Assembly (NCBI GenBank): GCA_964388305.1
Contig: CAYMAA010000064.1
Location: 1 to 10,183, forward strand
Reading direction: 5' to 3'
Source of the DNA: JAJQCI01 sp964388305
GTDB lineage: Bacteria; Bacillota; Clostridia; Lachnospirales; CAG-274
Length of the DNA stretch: 10,183 nucleotides
Shown: piece by piece, positions 1 through 6,203 of the stretch
Layout of the letters: the number at the start of each line of letters is the position of its first letter
How positions within the stretch are numbered: position 1 is the first letter of the stretch
Position numbers and translations under genes: made by a program
The notes under the pieces: model-generated
What the model was told of the DNA's origin: nothing
The model's database searches: none
What the model saw: the letters and a program-made list of their open reading frames with translations, nothing else

Positions 1-183
1 GTAGGCTATACCTCCACAAACCAAGAGGTAAGGGACGAAATGTTCTCCGAGGGGGGAGATTTTTACGGCAATGAGGCATATATACCCCGTTCGGGATATA
101 AATATGATGAGGTGTTTCACGATAACGAAACCCTGAGAGAAGAGCTTAACAAGCGGTGGGATAAAATAAAGTCCGCTGAATAG
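1..183 (+). CDS. Probable PotD-type spermidine/putrescine-binding protein, C-terminal end only
   Basis: Frame 1 is open from the first base to the TAG at 181-183, giving 60 residues; the rest of the gene lies left of the window. The tail resembles the C-terminal end of extracellular solute-binding proteins of polyamine ABC transporters. It has a VGYTSTN segment like the IGYSTPN segment of PotD, then a YIPRSGYKYDEVFHD stretch, then an amphipathic Leu/Trp/Lys helix (REELNKRWDKIKSAE) of the type that ends PotD proteins. If correct, the full protein is a membrane-anchored lipoprotein that delivers polyamine to a PotABC permease. This is recognition from a short fragment, so another family-1 solute-binding protein is possible. 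No hairpin terminator follows the stop, so read-through into the next gene is possible. Confidence 0.55.
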   Translation, partial: VGYTSTNQEVRDEMFSEGGDFYGNEAYIPRSGYKYDEVFHDNETLREELNKRWDKIKSAE

Positions 184-274
184 GCTTTTTGCGAATTAGG
201 CGGTTTGATGAATATGTTATTTTTTAAGAAAACACTGATTAATCAGCAGTTCCTTAAGATCACAGGAGGAAGCT

Positions 275-865
275 ATGATAATTTATGCTACAAAAAAGAC
301 AATAGACCGGTTTGATTTAACAACACATGAGGATTTTTCAGAAGTCTTTGAACATAATATTGCCGAAACTGTTTTTAAAGCAGAGCAGGGAGAAAGTCTG
401 TTGGAATGGGGCGCTAAAATTTTCTGTTTTGACGGGCGAAAATGTATTCAGATTTACAATTTTGCAAGTCAGCTCAGACTTATTCTGATTGATGTAAAAA
501 CAGATACCGTGGATAATATCGGAGATATGATTGCCTTTTATATGATGGAAGTATATTCCGAAAGCAAGGAAATGAAAAAGCTTTTGAAAAAGTATTTTGA
601 AGAAAGTTCCGTTGTTTGCTTTGCAAAGCTAACTGACCGCAGTATTGTTTCCAAGCTGAACACCTTTGAGCTGTATTATTTGGAGGGCGGCAACAGGCTT
701 TACGATTATATAGAAAACGGCATTTTAAAATCAATAGAGCTAAACCGTTTTATAAATGCGAAATATCCCGCAAGGGAAAGGGTTGACGGAAAAATCAACT
801 TCTTTATGCCTGCCGAAAGGTTTGAGGAGCTTTTAAAGAAACACCTTAAAGAACATAAGGAGTAG
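275..865 (+). CDS. DUF6933-like protein of unknown function
   Basis: This 196-residue protein starts at ATG 275, with a full AGGAGG at 264-269 five bases upstream. I recognise features of the DUF6933 family: an N-terminal MIIYATKKT (1-9), a W-x-A-x-x-F-x-x-D-G-R-K-C block (45-57), an LTDRSIVSKLN segment (119-129), and a late LNRFINAKYP helix (156-165) followed by a PAERFEELL tail. It has no signal peptide, membrane helix or recognisable catalytic motif, so it is probably cytoplasmic. No biochemical role is known to me for this family. It lies 42 bp before a NimA-like gene on the same strand and probably shares its transcript. The family call is from memory of the pattern and is moderately secure; the function is unknown. 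Confidence 0.6.
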   Translation: MIIYATKKTIDRFDLTTHEDFSEVFEHNIAETVFKAEQGESLLEWGAKIFCFDGRKCIQIYNFASQLRLILIDVKTDTVDNIGDMIAFYMMEVYSESKEMKKLLKKYFEESSVVCFAKLTDRSIVSKLNTFELYYLEGGNRLYDYIENGILKSIELNRFINAKYPARERVDGKINFFMPAERFEELLKKHLKEHKE

Positions 866-907
866 TTTGGTGTTTATAAAACAAGTATTTGGAACGGAGG
901 AAATATT

Positions 908-1384
908 ATGTTTAGACCAATCCGGAGAAAGAAAAAAGAAATTAGCGCCGAACAGTCCAAAACGCTTTTGCGCAATGCAAGGAGAGGGGTTTTGGCGGTA
1001 AACGGAGATAACAATTACCCTTATGCCATACCCATAAACTATTTGTATGACGAAGAAAACCAAAGGATTTATTTTCACGGGTCACGCATAGGGCATAAGG
1101 TCGATGCGATTAAGCTTTGCGACAAGGTATGTTTTACCGTTTTTGGAAACGAAACTGTTAAGGAGGAAATATGGGCGCCCTTTTTACAGAGTGTTGTTGT
1201 TTTTGGGCGGTGCCGTTTGGTTGAAGAGGGAGAGAGAGCAACGGCTCTTTTAAAACGCTTTGCGATGAAGTATTACCCAAGCGAAAGTATGGTTGACGAG
1301 GAAATTTCCCTTTCGGGAAAGGCTGTGCAGATGTATGAAATAGAAATTGAACATTTTAGCGGAAAAGAAGTGCAGGAGCGATAG
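908..1384 (+). CDS. NimA-like / pyridoxamine 5'-phosphate oxidase family flavin-binding protein
   Basis: This 158-residue protein has the split beta-barrel pattern of the Pyridox_ox_2 (NimA-like) family. It shows MFRPIRRKKK at the N-terminus, a GVLAVNGDNNYPYAIPINY block (27-45), IYFHGSRIGHKVDAI (54-68), then QSVVVFGRCRLVEE (94-107), and it ends in EIEIEHFSGKE. Members bind FMN or a related cofactor and are common in clostridia. Some (NimA-NimJ) reduce 5-nitroimidazoles, but most homologues are uncharacterised oxidoreductases, so drug resistance should not be assumed from this sequence. The start at ATG 908 is set by GGAGG at 896-900. It is the last gene of the plus-strand group and is followed within 12 bp by a hairpin terminator. 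Confidence 0.85.
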   Translation: MFRPIRRKKKEISAEQSKTLLRNARRGVLAVNGDNNYPYAIPINYLYDEENQRIYFHGSRIGHKVDAIKLCDKVCFTVFGNETVKEEIWAPFLQSVVVFGRCRLVEEGERATALLKRFAMKYYPSESMVDEEISLSGKAVQMYEIEIEHFSGKEVQER

Positions 1385-1395
1385 CCTTAATCAAC

Positions 1396-1427
1396 AAAGC
1401 GGCGCAGCCGAAAGGCTGTGCCGCTTT
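1396..1427. terminator. Bidirectional hairpin terminator between convergent genes
   Basis: Two 14-nt arms (AAAGCGGCGCAGCC at 1396-1409, GGCTGTGCCGCTTT at 1414-1427) enclose a GAAA tetraloop, with only one G-T wobble in the stem. The arms begin with AAA and end with TTT, so each strand has a short U-run at the 3' end of its stem. There is no long U-tract beyond it on the plus strand. It sits between the NimA-like stop (1384) and the iscU stop (1466), which converge on it, so it probably ends both transcripts. Confidence 0.85.
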
Positions 1428-1465
1428 AGGTTTAAGTGTATGCTTAAAATATTTTAAGAGATTTA

Positions 1466-1906
1466 TTATTCCTCATCATATAAATTTTCATGTTCGCTTA
1501 TATCGTTTACGGGTTTTTCAAGTCCTTCTATTACTATGCCGTTTTTTTCAGCATAGTCCCAAAGGGCGGCATGGAGAGCCTCTTCCGCAAGGCAGGAGCA
1601 GTGTACCTTGATCGGAGGAAGTCCGTCCAATGCCTCCATAACTGTTTTGTTTGTAATTTCCAATGCCTCCTGTATTGTTTTGCCCTTTATCATTTCAGTA
1701 GCCATGGAGCTTGTGGCAACAGCGGCGCCGCAGCCGAATGTTTTAAACTTTGCGTCCAAAACAATACCGTTTTCTATTTTTAAAAATATTTTCATAATAT
1801 CGCCGCATTTGGCATTGCCAACGGTGCCAACACCGCTTGCGTCTTCAATTTCTCCGACATTTCTCGGATTCATAAAATGATCCATTACTTTTTCGCTGTA
1901 CATCAT
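1466..1906 (-). CDS. iscU: Iron-sulfur cluster assembly scaffold protein IscU (NifU N-domain type)
   Basis: This 146-residue scaffold receives sulfur from the cysteine desulfurase encoded just upstream and assembles Fe-S clusters for transfer to apoproteins in the cytoplasm. The ligand residues are all visible: Cys34 in NAKCGD with Asp36, Cys59 in FGCGAA, and His102-Cys103 in PPIKVHCSCLAEEA. There is an additional Cys105. It has only the NifU N-terminal domain, without the ferredoxin-like or Nfu domains of full NifU, followed by an acidic tail (HENLYDEE). The protein begins Met-Met. GAGGT at 1915-1919 lies 8 nt before the first ATG and 11 nt before the second, so the first (1906) is slightly favoured. 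It is the last gene of the isc operon, 29 bp after iscS. Confidence 0.95.
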   Translation of the reverse strand: MMYSEKVMDHFMNPRNVGEIEDASGVGTVGNAKCGDIMKIFLKIENGIVLDAKFKTFGCGAAVATSSMATEMIKGKTIQEALEITNKTVMEALDGLPPIKVHCSCLAEEALHAALWDYAEKNGIVIEGLEKPVNDISEHENLYDEE

Positions 1907-1935
1907 AATAAATTACCTCGCTTTTTCTATACAAT

Positions 1936-3126
1936 TTAACTGTTTTGTAACGATTTAACATATTCCTCATAAAGCGGTGACATTTGCCTTAATCTTTTAA
2001 TAATTGGGGGAACAGCCTCTATTAAATAGTCAGCTTCTTCCTCAGTATTGAATTTGCCCAATGTAATTCTTAAAGAGCCGTGCGCTTTTTCGTGAGGAAG
2101 ACCTATTGCCAAAAGCACATGAGACGGGTCTAACGAGCCTGATGTGCAGGCAGAGCCGCTGGAGGCGCAAATACCCTTCATATCCAGCAAAAGGAGTATG
2201 CTTTCTCCCTCTATAAACTCAAAGGAAATGTTTACATTGCCCGGCAGCCTTTGGCTGCGTGAGCCGTTAAGCCGGCAATGGTCTACTCTTGAAAGTATCC
2301 CGTCAATAATTTTATCTCTTATTTTAATCTGCCTTGCCGCTTCGCTTTCAAGGTGCTTTTTCGCTTCTTCGCAGGCTTTGCCAATTCCCACAATGCCGGG
2401 GACATTTTCAGTGCCCGCTCTTCTGCCTCTTTCCTGCTGACCGCCGTGTATAAGATTTTTAATTTTAATGCCCTTTCTTATATACAAAGCGCCTACGCCC
2501 TTTGGAGCATAGAGCTTATGACCGGACATGGAAAGCATATCTATATTAAGCTCATTAACATCAATGGGAATATGCCCTGCCGCCTGAACTGCGTCGGTAT
2601 GGAATATAATGCCCTTTTCCCTTGCGATTTTACCTATTTCCTTAATTGGCTGAATTGTGCCTATTTCGTTATTTGCAAACATAATGGAAATTAAGATTGT
2701 ATCGGGTCTTATGGCGGCTTTAAGGTCATCAATGCTTATAAATCCATCGCTGTTTACGGGCAGGTAGGTTACATCACAGCCCTTACTCTCAAGGTACTCG
2801 CAGGTGTGGAGTACTGCGTGGTGTTCTATATTTGTTGTAATTATATGTCTGCCTTTGTTGGCATAAGCCTCCGTAATGCCTTTAATTGCCCAGTTATCGC
2901 TTTCCGAGCCGCCTGCGGTAAAATAAATCTCCTTAGCGTCTGCCCCTATAAGGTTCGCAACCTGCTTTCTTGCCTTTTCAACAGCGTCCTTACATCTTTG
3001 GGCGGGTTTATAAATGCTTGAGGGGTTAAAATACTGTTCGGAATAGTATTTTTGTATTTCTTCCAAAACCTCGGGACTTACTCTTGTGGTAGCCGCATTA
3101 TCAAAATAATAAACCTTATCACTCAT
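1936..3126 (-). CDS. iscS: Cysteine desulfurase (IscS/NifS, group I)
   Basis: This 396-residue, PLP-dependent class V aminotransferase-fold enzyme converts L-cysteine to L-alanine and passes the persulfide sulfur to IscU. Visible landmarks are the N-terminal YFDNAATT (7-14), the EHH segment at 101-103, HTDAVQ (176-181), the PLP-binding lysine in SGHK (Lys204), the GGQQERGRRAGTEN block (228-241), and the catalytic cysteine in SSGSACTSG (Cys327). SLRITLG follows at 351-357. The cysteine loop has no deletion, which fits the group I enzymes rather than SufS. AGGAGT at 3135-3140 sits 8 nt before ATG 3126. It is the second gene of the operon, 48 bp after iscR, and is presumably under the same repressor. 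NifS and IscS cannot be told apart from the sequence alone; no nitrogen-fixation genes are nearby. Confidence 0.96.
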   Translation of the reverse strand: MSDKVYYFDNAATTRVSPEVLEEIQKYYSEQYFNPSSIYKPAQRCKDAVEKARKQVANLIGADAKEIYFTAGGSESDNWAIKGITEAYANKGRHIITTNIEHHAVLHTCEYLESKGCDVTYLPVNSDGFISIDDLKAAIRPDTILISIMFANNEIGTIQPIKEIGKIAREKGIIFHTDAVQAAGHIPIDVNELNIDMLSMSGHKLYAPKGVGALYIRKGIKIKNLIHGGQQERGRRAGTENVPGIVGIGKACEEAKKHLESEAARQIKIRDKIIDGILSRVDHCRLNGSRSQRLPGNVNISFEFIEGESILLLLDMKGICASSGSACTSGSLDPSHVLLAIGLPHEKAHGSLRITLGKFNTEEEADYLIEAVPPIIKRLRQMSPLYEEYVKSLQNS

Positions 3127-3174
3127 CTCTAAAAACTCCTTTATATAAAAATATTATAATAAATTGAATAAAAT

Positions 3175-3588
3175 TTAATCGGTGTGTTCCTGCTCCGCCA
3201 AATCTTTAAGGGTAATGCTGCCTGCGGTTTCTCTTAAATTTAAGCTGAGCTTTTGCCAAACTCCTTTTGTAACGCAGCCGCTGCATTCTCCGCTGCCGCA
3301 GGCTCCGTCAGCACATTCTACAAGGCTTAAAGGCCCTTCCAAAACCTCTAACAGCTCACACACGGTAATGCTTTCCGCAGGCTTATTCAGCTTATAGCCG
3401 CCTCCTGCGCCTCTTATGCTTTTAACAAAACCGCCTTTTTTTAAGGAGGCAATAAGCTGCTCCAGATAATTTTCGGAAATGCCGTTTCTTTCGGCTATGG
3501 CGCATAAAGAAACAGTGCCGTTATTTTCGTTAAGGGCAATATCTACCATTGCTTTAAGACCGTATCTGGCTCTTGTGGAAATCTTCAA
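3175..3588 (-). CDS. iscR: Rrf2-family transcriptional regulator, IscR type
   Basis: This 137-residue winged-helix repressor opens with MKISTRARYGLKAMVDIAL, the canonical Rrf2 N-terminus, followed by the recognition-helix region NGISENYLEQLIASLKKGGFVKSIRGAGGGY (35-65). Cysteines at 92, 97, 102 and 105 form a cluster-binding loop like that of IscR (Cys92/98/104 in E. coli), so it probably holds a [2Fe-2S] cluster and senses cluster supply. Two more cysteines lie at 29 and 77. The start codon is TTG at 3588-3586; no in-frame ATG would keep the conserved N-terminus, and a strong GAGGTGAT ribosome site lies 3-4 nt upstream. It is first in the iscR-iscS-iscU operon and probably represses its own promoter through the dyad at 3608-3632. 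A CymR-like cysteine-metabolism role is less likely given the cysteine-rich loop. Confidence 0.93.
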   Translation of the reverse strand: MKISTRARYGLKAMVDIALNENNGTVSLCAIAERNGISENYLEQLIASLKKGGFVKSIRGAGGGYKLNKPAESITVCELLEVLEGPLSLVECADGACGSGECSGCVTKGVWQKLSLNLRETAGSITLKDLAEQEHTD

Positions 3589-3607
3589 ATTATCACCTCA
3601 CAAAATT

Positions 3608-3632
3608 AATTCCAACCTTTTTAGTTGGTATT
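3608..3632. promoter_or_regulatory. Putative IscR operator (dyad) in the isc leader
   Basis: The half-sites AATTCCAAC (3608-3616) and GTTGGTATT (3624-3632) are inverted repeats matching at 8 of 9 positions, separated by a 7-bp AT-rich centre. The 25-bp span is the usual size for an Rrf2 dimer site. It begins 4 bp downstream of the -10 element of the iscR promoter and covers the expected transcription start. Assignment to IscR is inferred from position next to its gene. Confidence 0.65.
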
Positions 3633-3635
3633 ATT

Positions 3636-3664
3636 ATAATATACCTTTCCGCATATAATGTCAA
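3636..3664 (-). promoter_or_regulatory. Promoter of the iscR-iscS-iscU operon
   Basis: On the minus strand a perfect -35 (TTGACA, 3659-3664) is followed after 17 bp by TATTAT (3636-3641), matching the sigma-A -10 at 5 of 6 positions. It lies 48 bp before the TTG start of iscR and just downstream of the terminator of the preceding transcription unit, so the isc operon has its own promoter. Confidence 0.8.
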
Positions 3665-3680
3665 GCGTTATTGCCAAATA

Positions 3681-3715
3681 TAGATAAAAAATAACCCCGT
3701 GCTTTACGCAGGGGG
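3681..3715 (-). terminator. Hairpin terminator overlapping the stop codon of the sulfatase gene
   Basis: Read on the minus strand, CCCC-C-TGC (3715-3708) pairs with GCA-C-GGGG (3702-3695) around a GTAAA loop, with one internal C-C mismatch, and is followed by TTATTTTTTA. The TAA stop codon of the LtaS-like gene (3704-3706) lies inside the loop. This ends the thiE-sulfatase unit only about 20 bp before the isc promoter. Confidence 0.75.
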
Positions 3716-5440
3716 CTGTGAGTTATTAATAAGATATTTGCTGCCGAAAAACAAATCGTACTGTATAAGATTGTATTTTTTAAGCTCAGCGCTTTCCGTT
3801 TCAGGGTCAAACTCCCTGTTTAATACAGGGTAGGCTTTGCTTAAACTGCCTATATAATCGAAATATGACGAATGGCTTATTCCTGCCATATCCAGTATAT
3901 GGTCTGAAATATAAACGGGCGAAACATAGTCGCTTTCAAAGGGCAAAACAGGCTTATAATTGCAGTATTCCATTATGGGGGTGGAATATTTTTTATAAGG
4001 ATCGTCCAAAATGCCCGTTGTTTTAAACGCACTTAAAGGAGGAAGATGGTCGCCAAAGCAAATTAATATTGTTGGGCGGCTTCTGTTTTCAACATATTCC
4101 GCAAGCTCCTCCACAACCTGAGATGAGTCGTATACGCAGCGTGAATATTGCAGCACCTCTTCTTTTTGCTTTTCGGAAAGGCTTGGATTATTTACATCAA
4201 ATTCTATATCGGATTTATCGAATTTATTTTCATAAGGGCAATGCGCCTGAAATGTTACCGCAAAAATAAACTGAGGAACACCGTCGCCGCTTAAAGCAAG
4301 CTGATCTTCTATTTTTTCTCTTACCTTAAAGTCCTTTGTCATATTATCATTTGTCATATCCCTGTTTTTATCAATATCAAAGTCATCTATTGTATAAAAC
4401 TTATCAAAGCCTAATTCCGAATATGCCGCATCTCTGTGATAACAGTCCGCCGTGGAGGGGTGAATGGCTGTTGTGCGGTAGCCGCTTTTATTAAACTCGG
4501 ATACTATGGAGGGCACCTGCTTGTCCCCGTGGGTCATATAAGCATCATACGGAACTACGGACTCCATAAAAAACAGTGATGAAAAGCCTGTCAGCGCCTC
4601 AAACTCCGTTGTTGCCGTGCCGCCGCCGTACCGAGGGGAAATCATATTTGCGGTTTGATATTTTCTGCCTGTTTTGGTAACGTCCTTCGTAAGACCTATT
4701 TCATTAAAGCCGCCTATATCGCAGTAGCTTTCAAACATTACCATAATCACATCGGGTTTAATATTATCATCCGCAGCTTTAAAGCCTTCAATTTCCGATG
4801 ATATTTCAGCCATTTTTTCGGGAGTATAGTCCTCGGGCGCTTCGGGATAGAGCTTTGTAAAATCCTTTAAATTGTAATATGTGAATACTGTAAAACCCTC
4901 TGCGGCAAATTTACTTTTATCGTCAGGTTCGGTTCTGTCGTTAAAATAGGTTATATAAACAGTGTTTGCCGCTAAAATTATGCCGAAAAAGAGAGCCGCA
5001 CCAATGTTTGGGTGAGGGATAAGGCTTTTTAAAACCTGTTTTTTGAATTTATACAAAAGCCACAGGCCTAAAATGACTGCCGCCGCCAAAAGAAGTATGT
5101 GCCAAGGCTTTACAAACCTTATGCCTATTGTGGCAAACTCAGAAAAAAGCATAAGATCCCCGGGTTTTAAAAATGAGTTGTGATAAATAAGCTTTATTGA
5201 GTATCCGCCTAAAATAAACACGGTAAATAAGCCTATTACCATTATACCCAAGCCCTTGCCCAAAAGACAGACAACAAACATTGTAATGCAAAACAGCAGC
5301 GCCACGTTATAGGCAAATGTGAAGCAGTCTACGGTTAAGCCGCCGTTATAAAGAAAGTATGAAATTAATAAGCTCATTGTAAAAACAACGGTTACGGAAT
5401 ACACAAGGCAAGCCGTAAAAATTTTTATACGATTAATCAT
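3704..5440 (-). CDS. LtaS/MdoB-like membrane sulfatase-fold phosphoglycerol transferase
   Basis: This 578-residue protein has an N-terminal membrane part with about five hydrophobic helices (near 9-30, 44-60, 63-83, 115-130, 146-165) and a large extracellular alkaline-phosphatase-fold domain. Active-site signatures of the LTA synthase family are present: Glu237 in MFESY, the nucleophile Thr275 in GGGTATTEFEALTG (272-285), a HPSTADCYHRDAAYSELGFDKFY block (327-349), His400 in TFQAHCPY, and Asp464-His465 in FGDHLPP. The family transfers phosphoglycerol from phosphatidylglycerol to a cell-envelope polymer such as lipoteichoic acid or a membrane glycan. Which acceptor this one uses cannot be read here. 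AGGAAG at 5448-5453 lies 7 nt before ATG 5440. The gene overlaps the end of thiE by 8 nt, so the two are co-transcribed and perhaps translationally coupled. Confidence 0.88.
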   Translation of the reverse strand: MINRIKIFTACLVYSVTVVFTMSLLISYFLYNGGLTVDCFTFAYNVALLFCITMFVVCLLGKGLGIMVIGLFTVFILGGYSIKLIYHNSFLKPGDLMLFSEFATIGIRFVKPWHILLLAAAVILGLWLLYKFKKQVLKSLIPHPNIGAALFFGIILAANTVYITYFNDRTEPDDKSKFAAEGFTVFTYYNLKDFTKLYPEAPEDYTPEKMAEISSEIEGFKAADDNIKPDVIMVMFESYCDIGGFNEIGLTKDVTKTGRKYQTANMISPRYGGGTATTEFEALTGFSSLFFMESVVPYDAYMTHGDKQVPSIVSEFNKSGYRTTAIHPSTADCYHRDAAYSELGFDKFYTIDDFDIDKNRDMTNDNMTKDFKVREKIEDQLALSGDGVPQFIFAVTFQAHCPYENKFDKSDIEFDVNNPSLSEKQKEEVLQYSRCVYDSSQVVEELAEYVENRSRPTILICFGDHLPPLSAFKTTGILDDPYKKYSTPIMEYCNYKPVLPFESDYVSPVYISDHILDMAGISHSSYFDYIGSLSKAYPVLNREFDPETESAELKKYNLIQYDLFFGSKYLINNSQPPA

Positions 5441-6074
5441 AAAAATACTTCCTGCTAAGCTCTTTCAGCTCTTTTGCGGCATACCTTATATCCTCTTTGC
5501 CAAAAACAGCTCCAACAACGGCTATGCCGCTTATGCCGCTGCTTTTAAGCTCCGCTATATTGCCTGCGTTTATTCCCCCTATTGCCGCAACGGGAATTGA
5601 AACGGCGGCATTTATTTTTTTATAAACCGGACGGGATATACACACGGCGTCCTCTTTTGTGAGGGTGGAAAACGCTGCGCCCACGCCAAGATAGTCCGCT
5701 CCGCTGTTTTGCGCGGCTATTGCCTGTTCGGGGGTTTTGGCGGATACACCTATAATTTTGCCGCTGCCTAAAATTTTTCTTGCATCAAGAGGGGGCATAT
5801 CACTTTGACCTAAATGAACGCCGTCCGCATCGGCTTTTTGGCATACGCTTACATTATCGTTTATAATAAGAGGAACACCGTATTTTTGGGTTATTTTTTT
5901 AACGGATATTGCTTCTTTTACAAATTCTTCCTCCGTCAGAGTCTTTTCTCTGAGCTGAACCATTGTGGCGCCGCCCAAAACAGCCTCTTCCACAGCCGTT
6001 TCCACAGACCTGCCATTAAGAAGTCTTTTATCCGTTATAACGTACAGTGTTAAATATTTTTTATCAAACCTCAT
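5433..6074 (-). CDS. thiE: Thiamine-phosphate synthase (ThiE)
   Basis: This TIM-barrel enzyme joins hydroxymethylpyrimidine diphosphate and the thiazole phosphate to make thiamine phosphate. Counting from the ATG, visible motifs are VQLREK (39-44), INDN (71-74), GVHLGQSD (85-92), GVSAKT (109-114), YLGVGAAFSTLTKEDA (128-143) and AIGGI (164-168), covering the substrate diphosphate and Mg sites. The length is 213 residues, normal for ThiE. A TTG at 6080 would add two residues, but it directly abuts the AAGAGG ribosome site (6081-6086); the ATG at 6074 has a proper 6-nt spacing and is chosen. No other thiamine gene is in the window, and no TPP riboswitch is present in the roughly 30-nt leader. 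ThiE is told from the related TenI by the intact GVHLGQSD and INDN motifs. Confidence 0.94.
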   Translation of the reverse strand: MRFDKKYLTLYVITDKRLLNGRSVETAVEEAVLGGATMVQLREKTLTEEEFVKEAISVKKITQKYGVPLIINDNVSVCQKADADGVHLGQSDMPPLDARKILGSGKIIGVSAKTPEQAIAAQNSGADYLGVGAAFSTLTKEDAVCISRPVYKKINAAVSIPVAAIGGINAGNIAELKSSGISGIAVVGAVFGKEDIRYAAKELKELSRKYFYD

Positions 6075-6103
6075 AAGCAACCTCTTGCCAAAGAATATAT
6101 CAC

Positions 6104-6131
6104 ACGCATATTCTACTACCCGAATATGCGT
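6104..6131. promoter_or_regulatory. Perfect inverted repeat covering the thiE promoter, putative operator
   Basis: ACGCATATTC (6104-6113) and GAATATGCGT (6122-6131) are perfect 10-bp inverted repeats separated by 8 bp. They cover the whole -10 element and nearly all of the spacer of the thiE promoter and stop 2 bp short of its -35. A protein bound here would block RNA polymerase. The cognate regulator is not identifiable from the window. An RNA hairpin role is unlikely because most of the repeat lies upstream of the expected transcript start. Confidence 0.7.
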
Positions 6132-6139
6132 TTTGTCAA
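6110..6139 (-). promoter_or_regulatory. Promoter of the thiE-sulfatase unit
   Basis: On the minus strand TTGACA (6134-6139) is followed after 18 bp by TAGAAT (6110-6115), a 5-of-6 match to the -10 consensus. The expected start is near 6103, giving a leader of about 30 nt, too short for a riboswitch. Confidence 0.7.
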
Positions 6140-6203
6140 TAATAAGGACTTAAAGTTAATAATGATTAATAATTGGGTATAAGGCAAAATGCGGCAAACA
6201 CCT

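Noticed and set aside
908..1384. Nitroimidazole resistance gene.
   Set aside because: The protein belongs to the wider NimA-like family, but most members have no shown resistance activity; only the family is claimed.
1490..1783. A 97-codon plus-strand reading frame antisense to iscU.
   Set aside because: It lies fully inside iscU on the opposite strand, has no convincing ribosome site, and its protein looks like no family; it is a shadow of the real gene.
6075..6133. A TPP riboswitch upstream of thiE.
   Set aside because: The leader is about 30 nt and lacks the conserved CTGAGA-type core; the visible structure is a DNA inverted repeat over the promoter.
6156..6174. Near-direct repeat TTAATAAT-g-ATTAATAAT between topB and the thiE promoter.
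   Set aside because: Low-complexity A/T sequence of this length arises easily by chance in such a genome.
6181..6203. A terminator after topB formed by the GGCAAAATGCGGCAAA stretch.
   Set aside because: The segment is more a direct repeat than a stem, no stable pairing is visible and no T-run follows on the minus strand.
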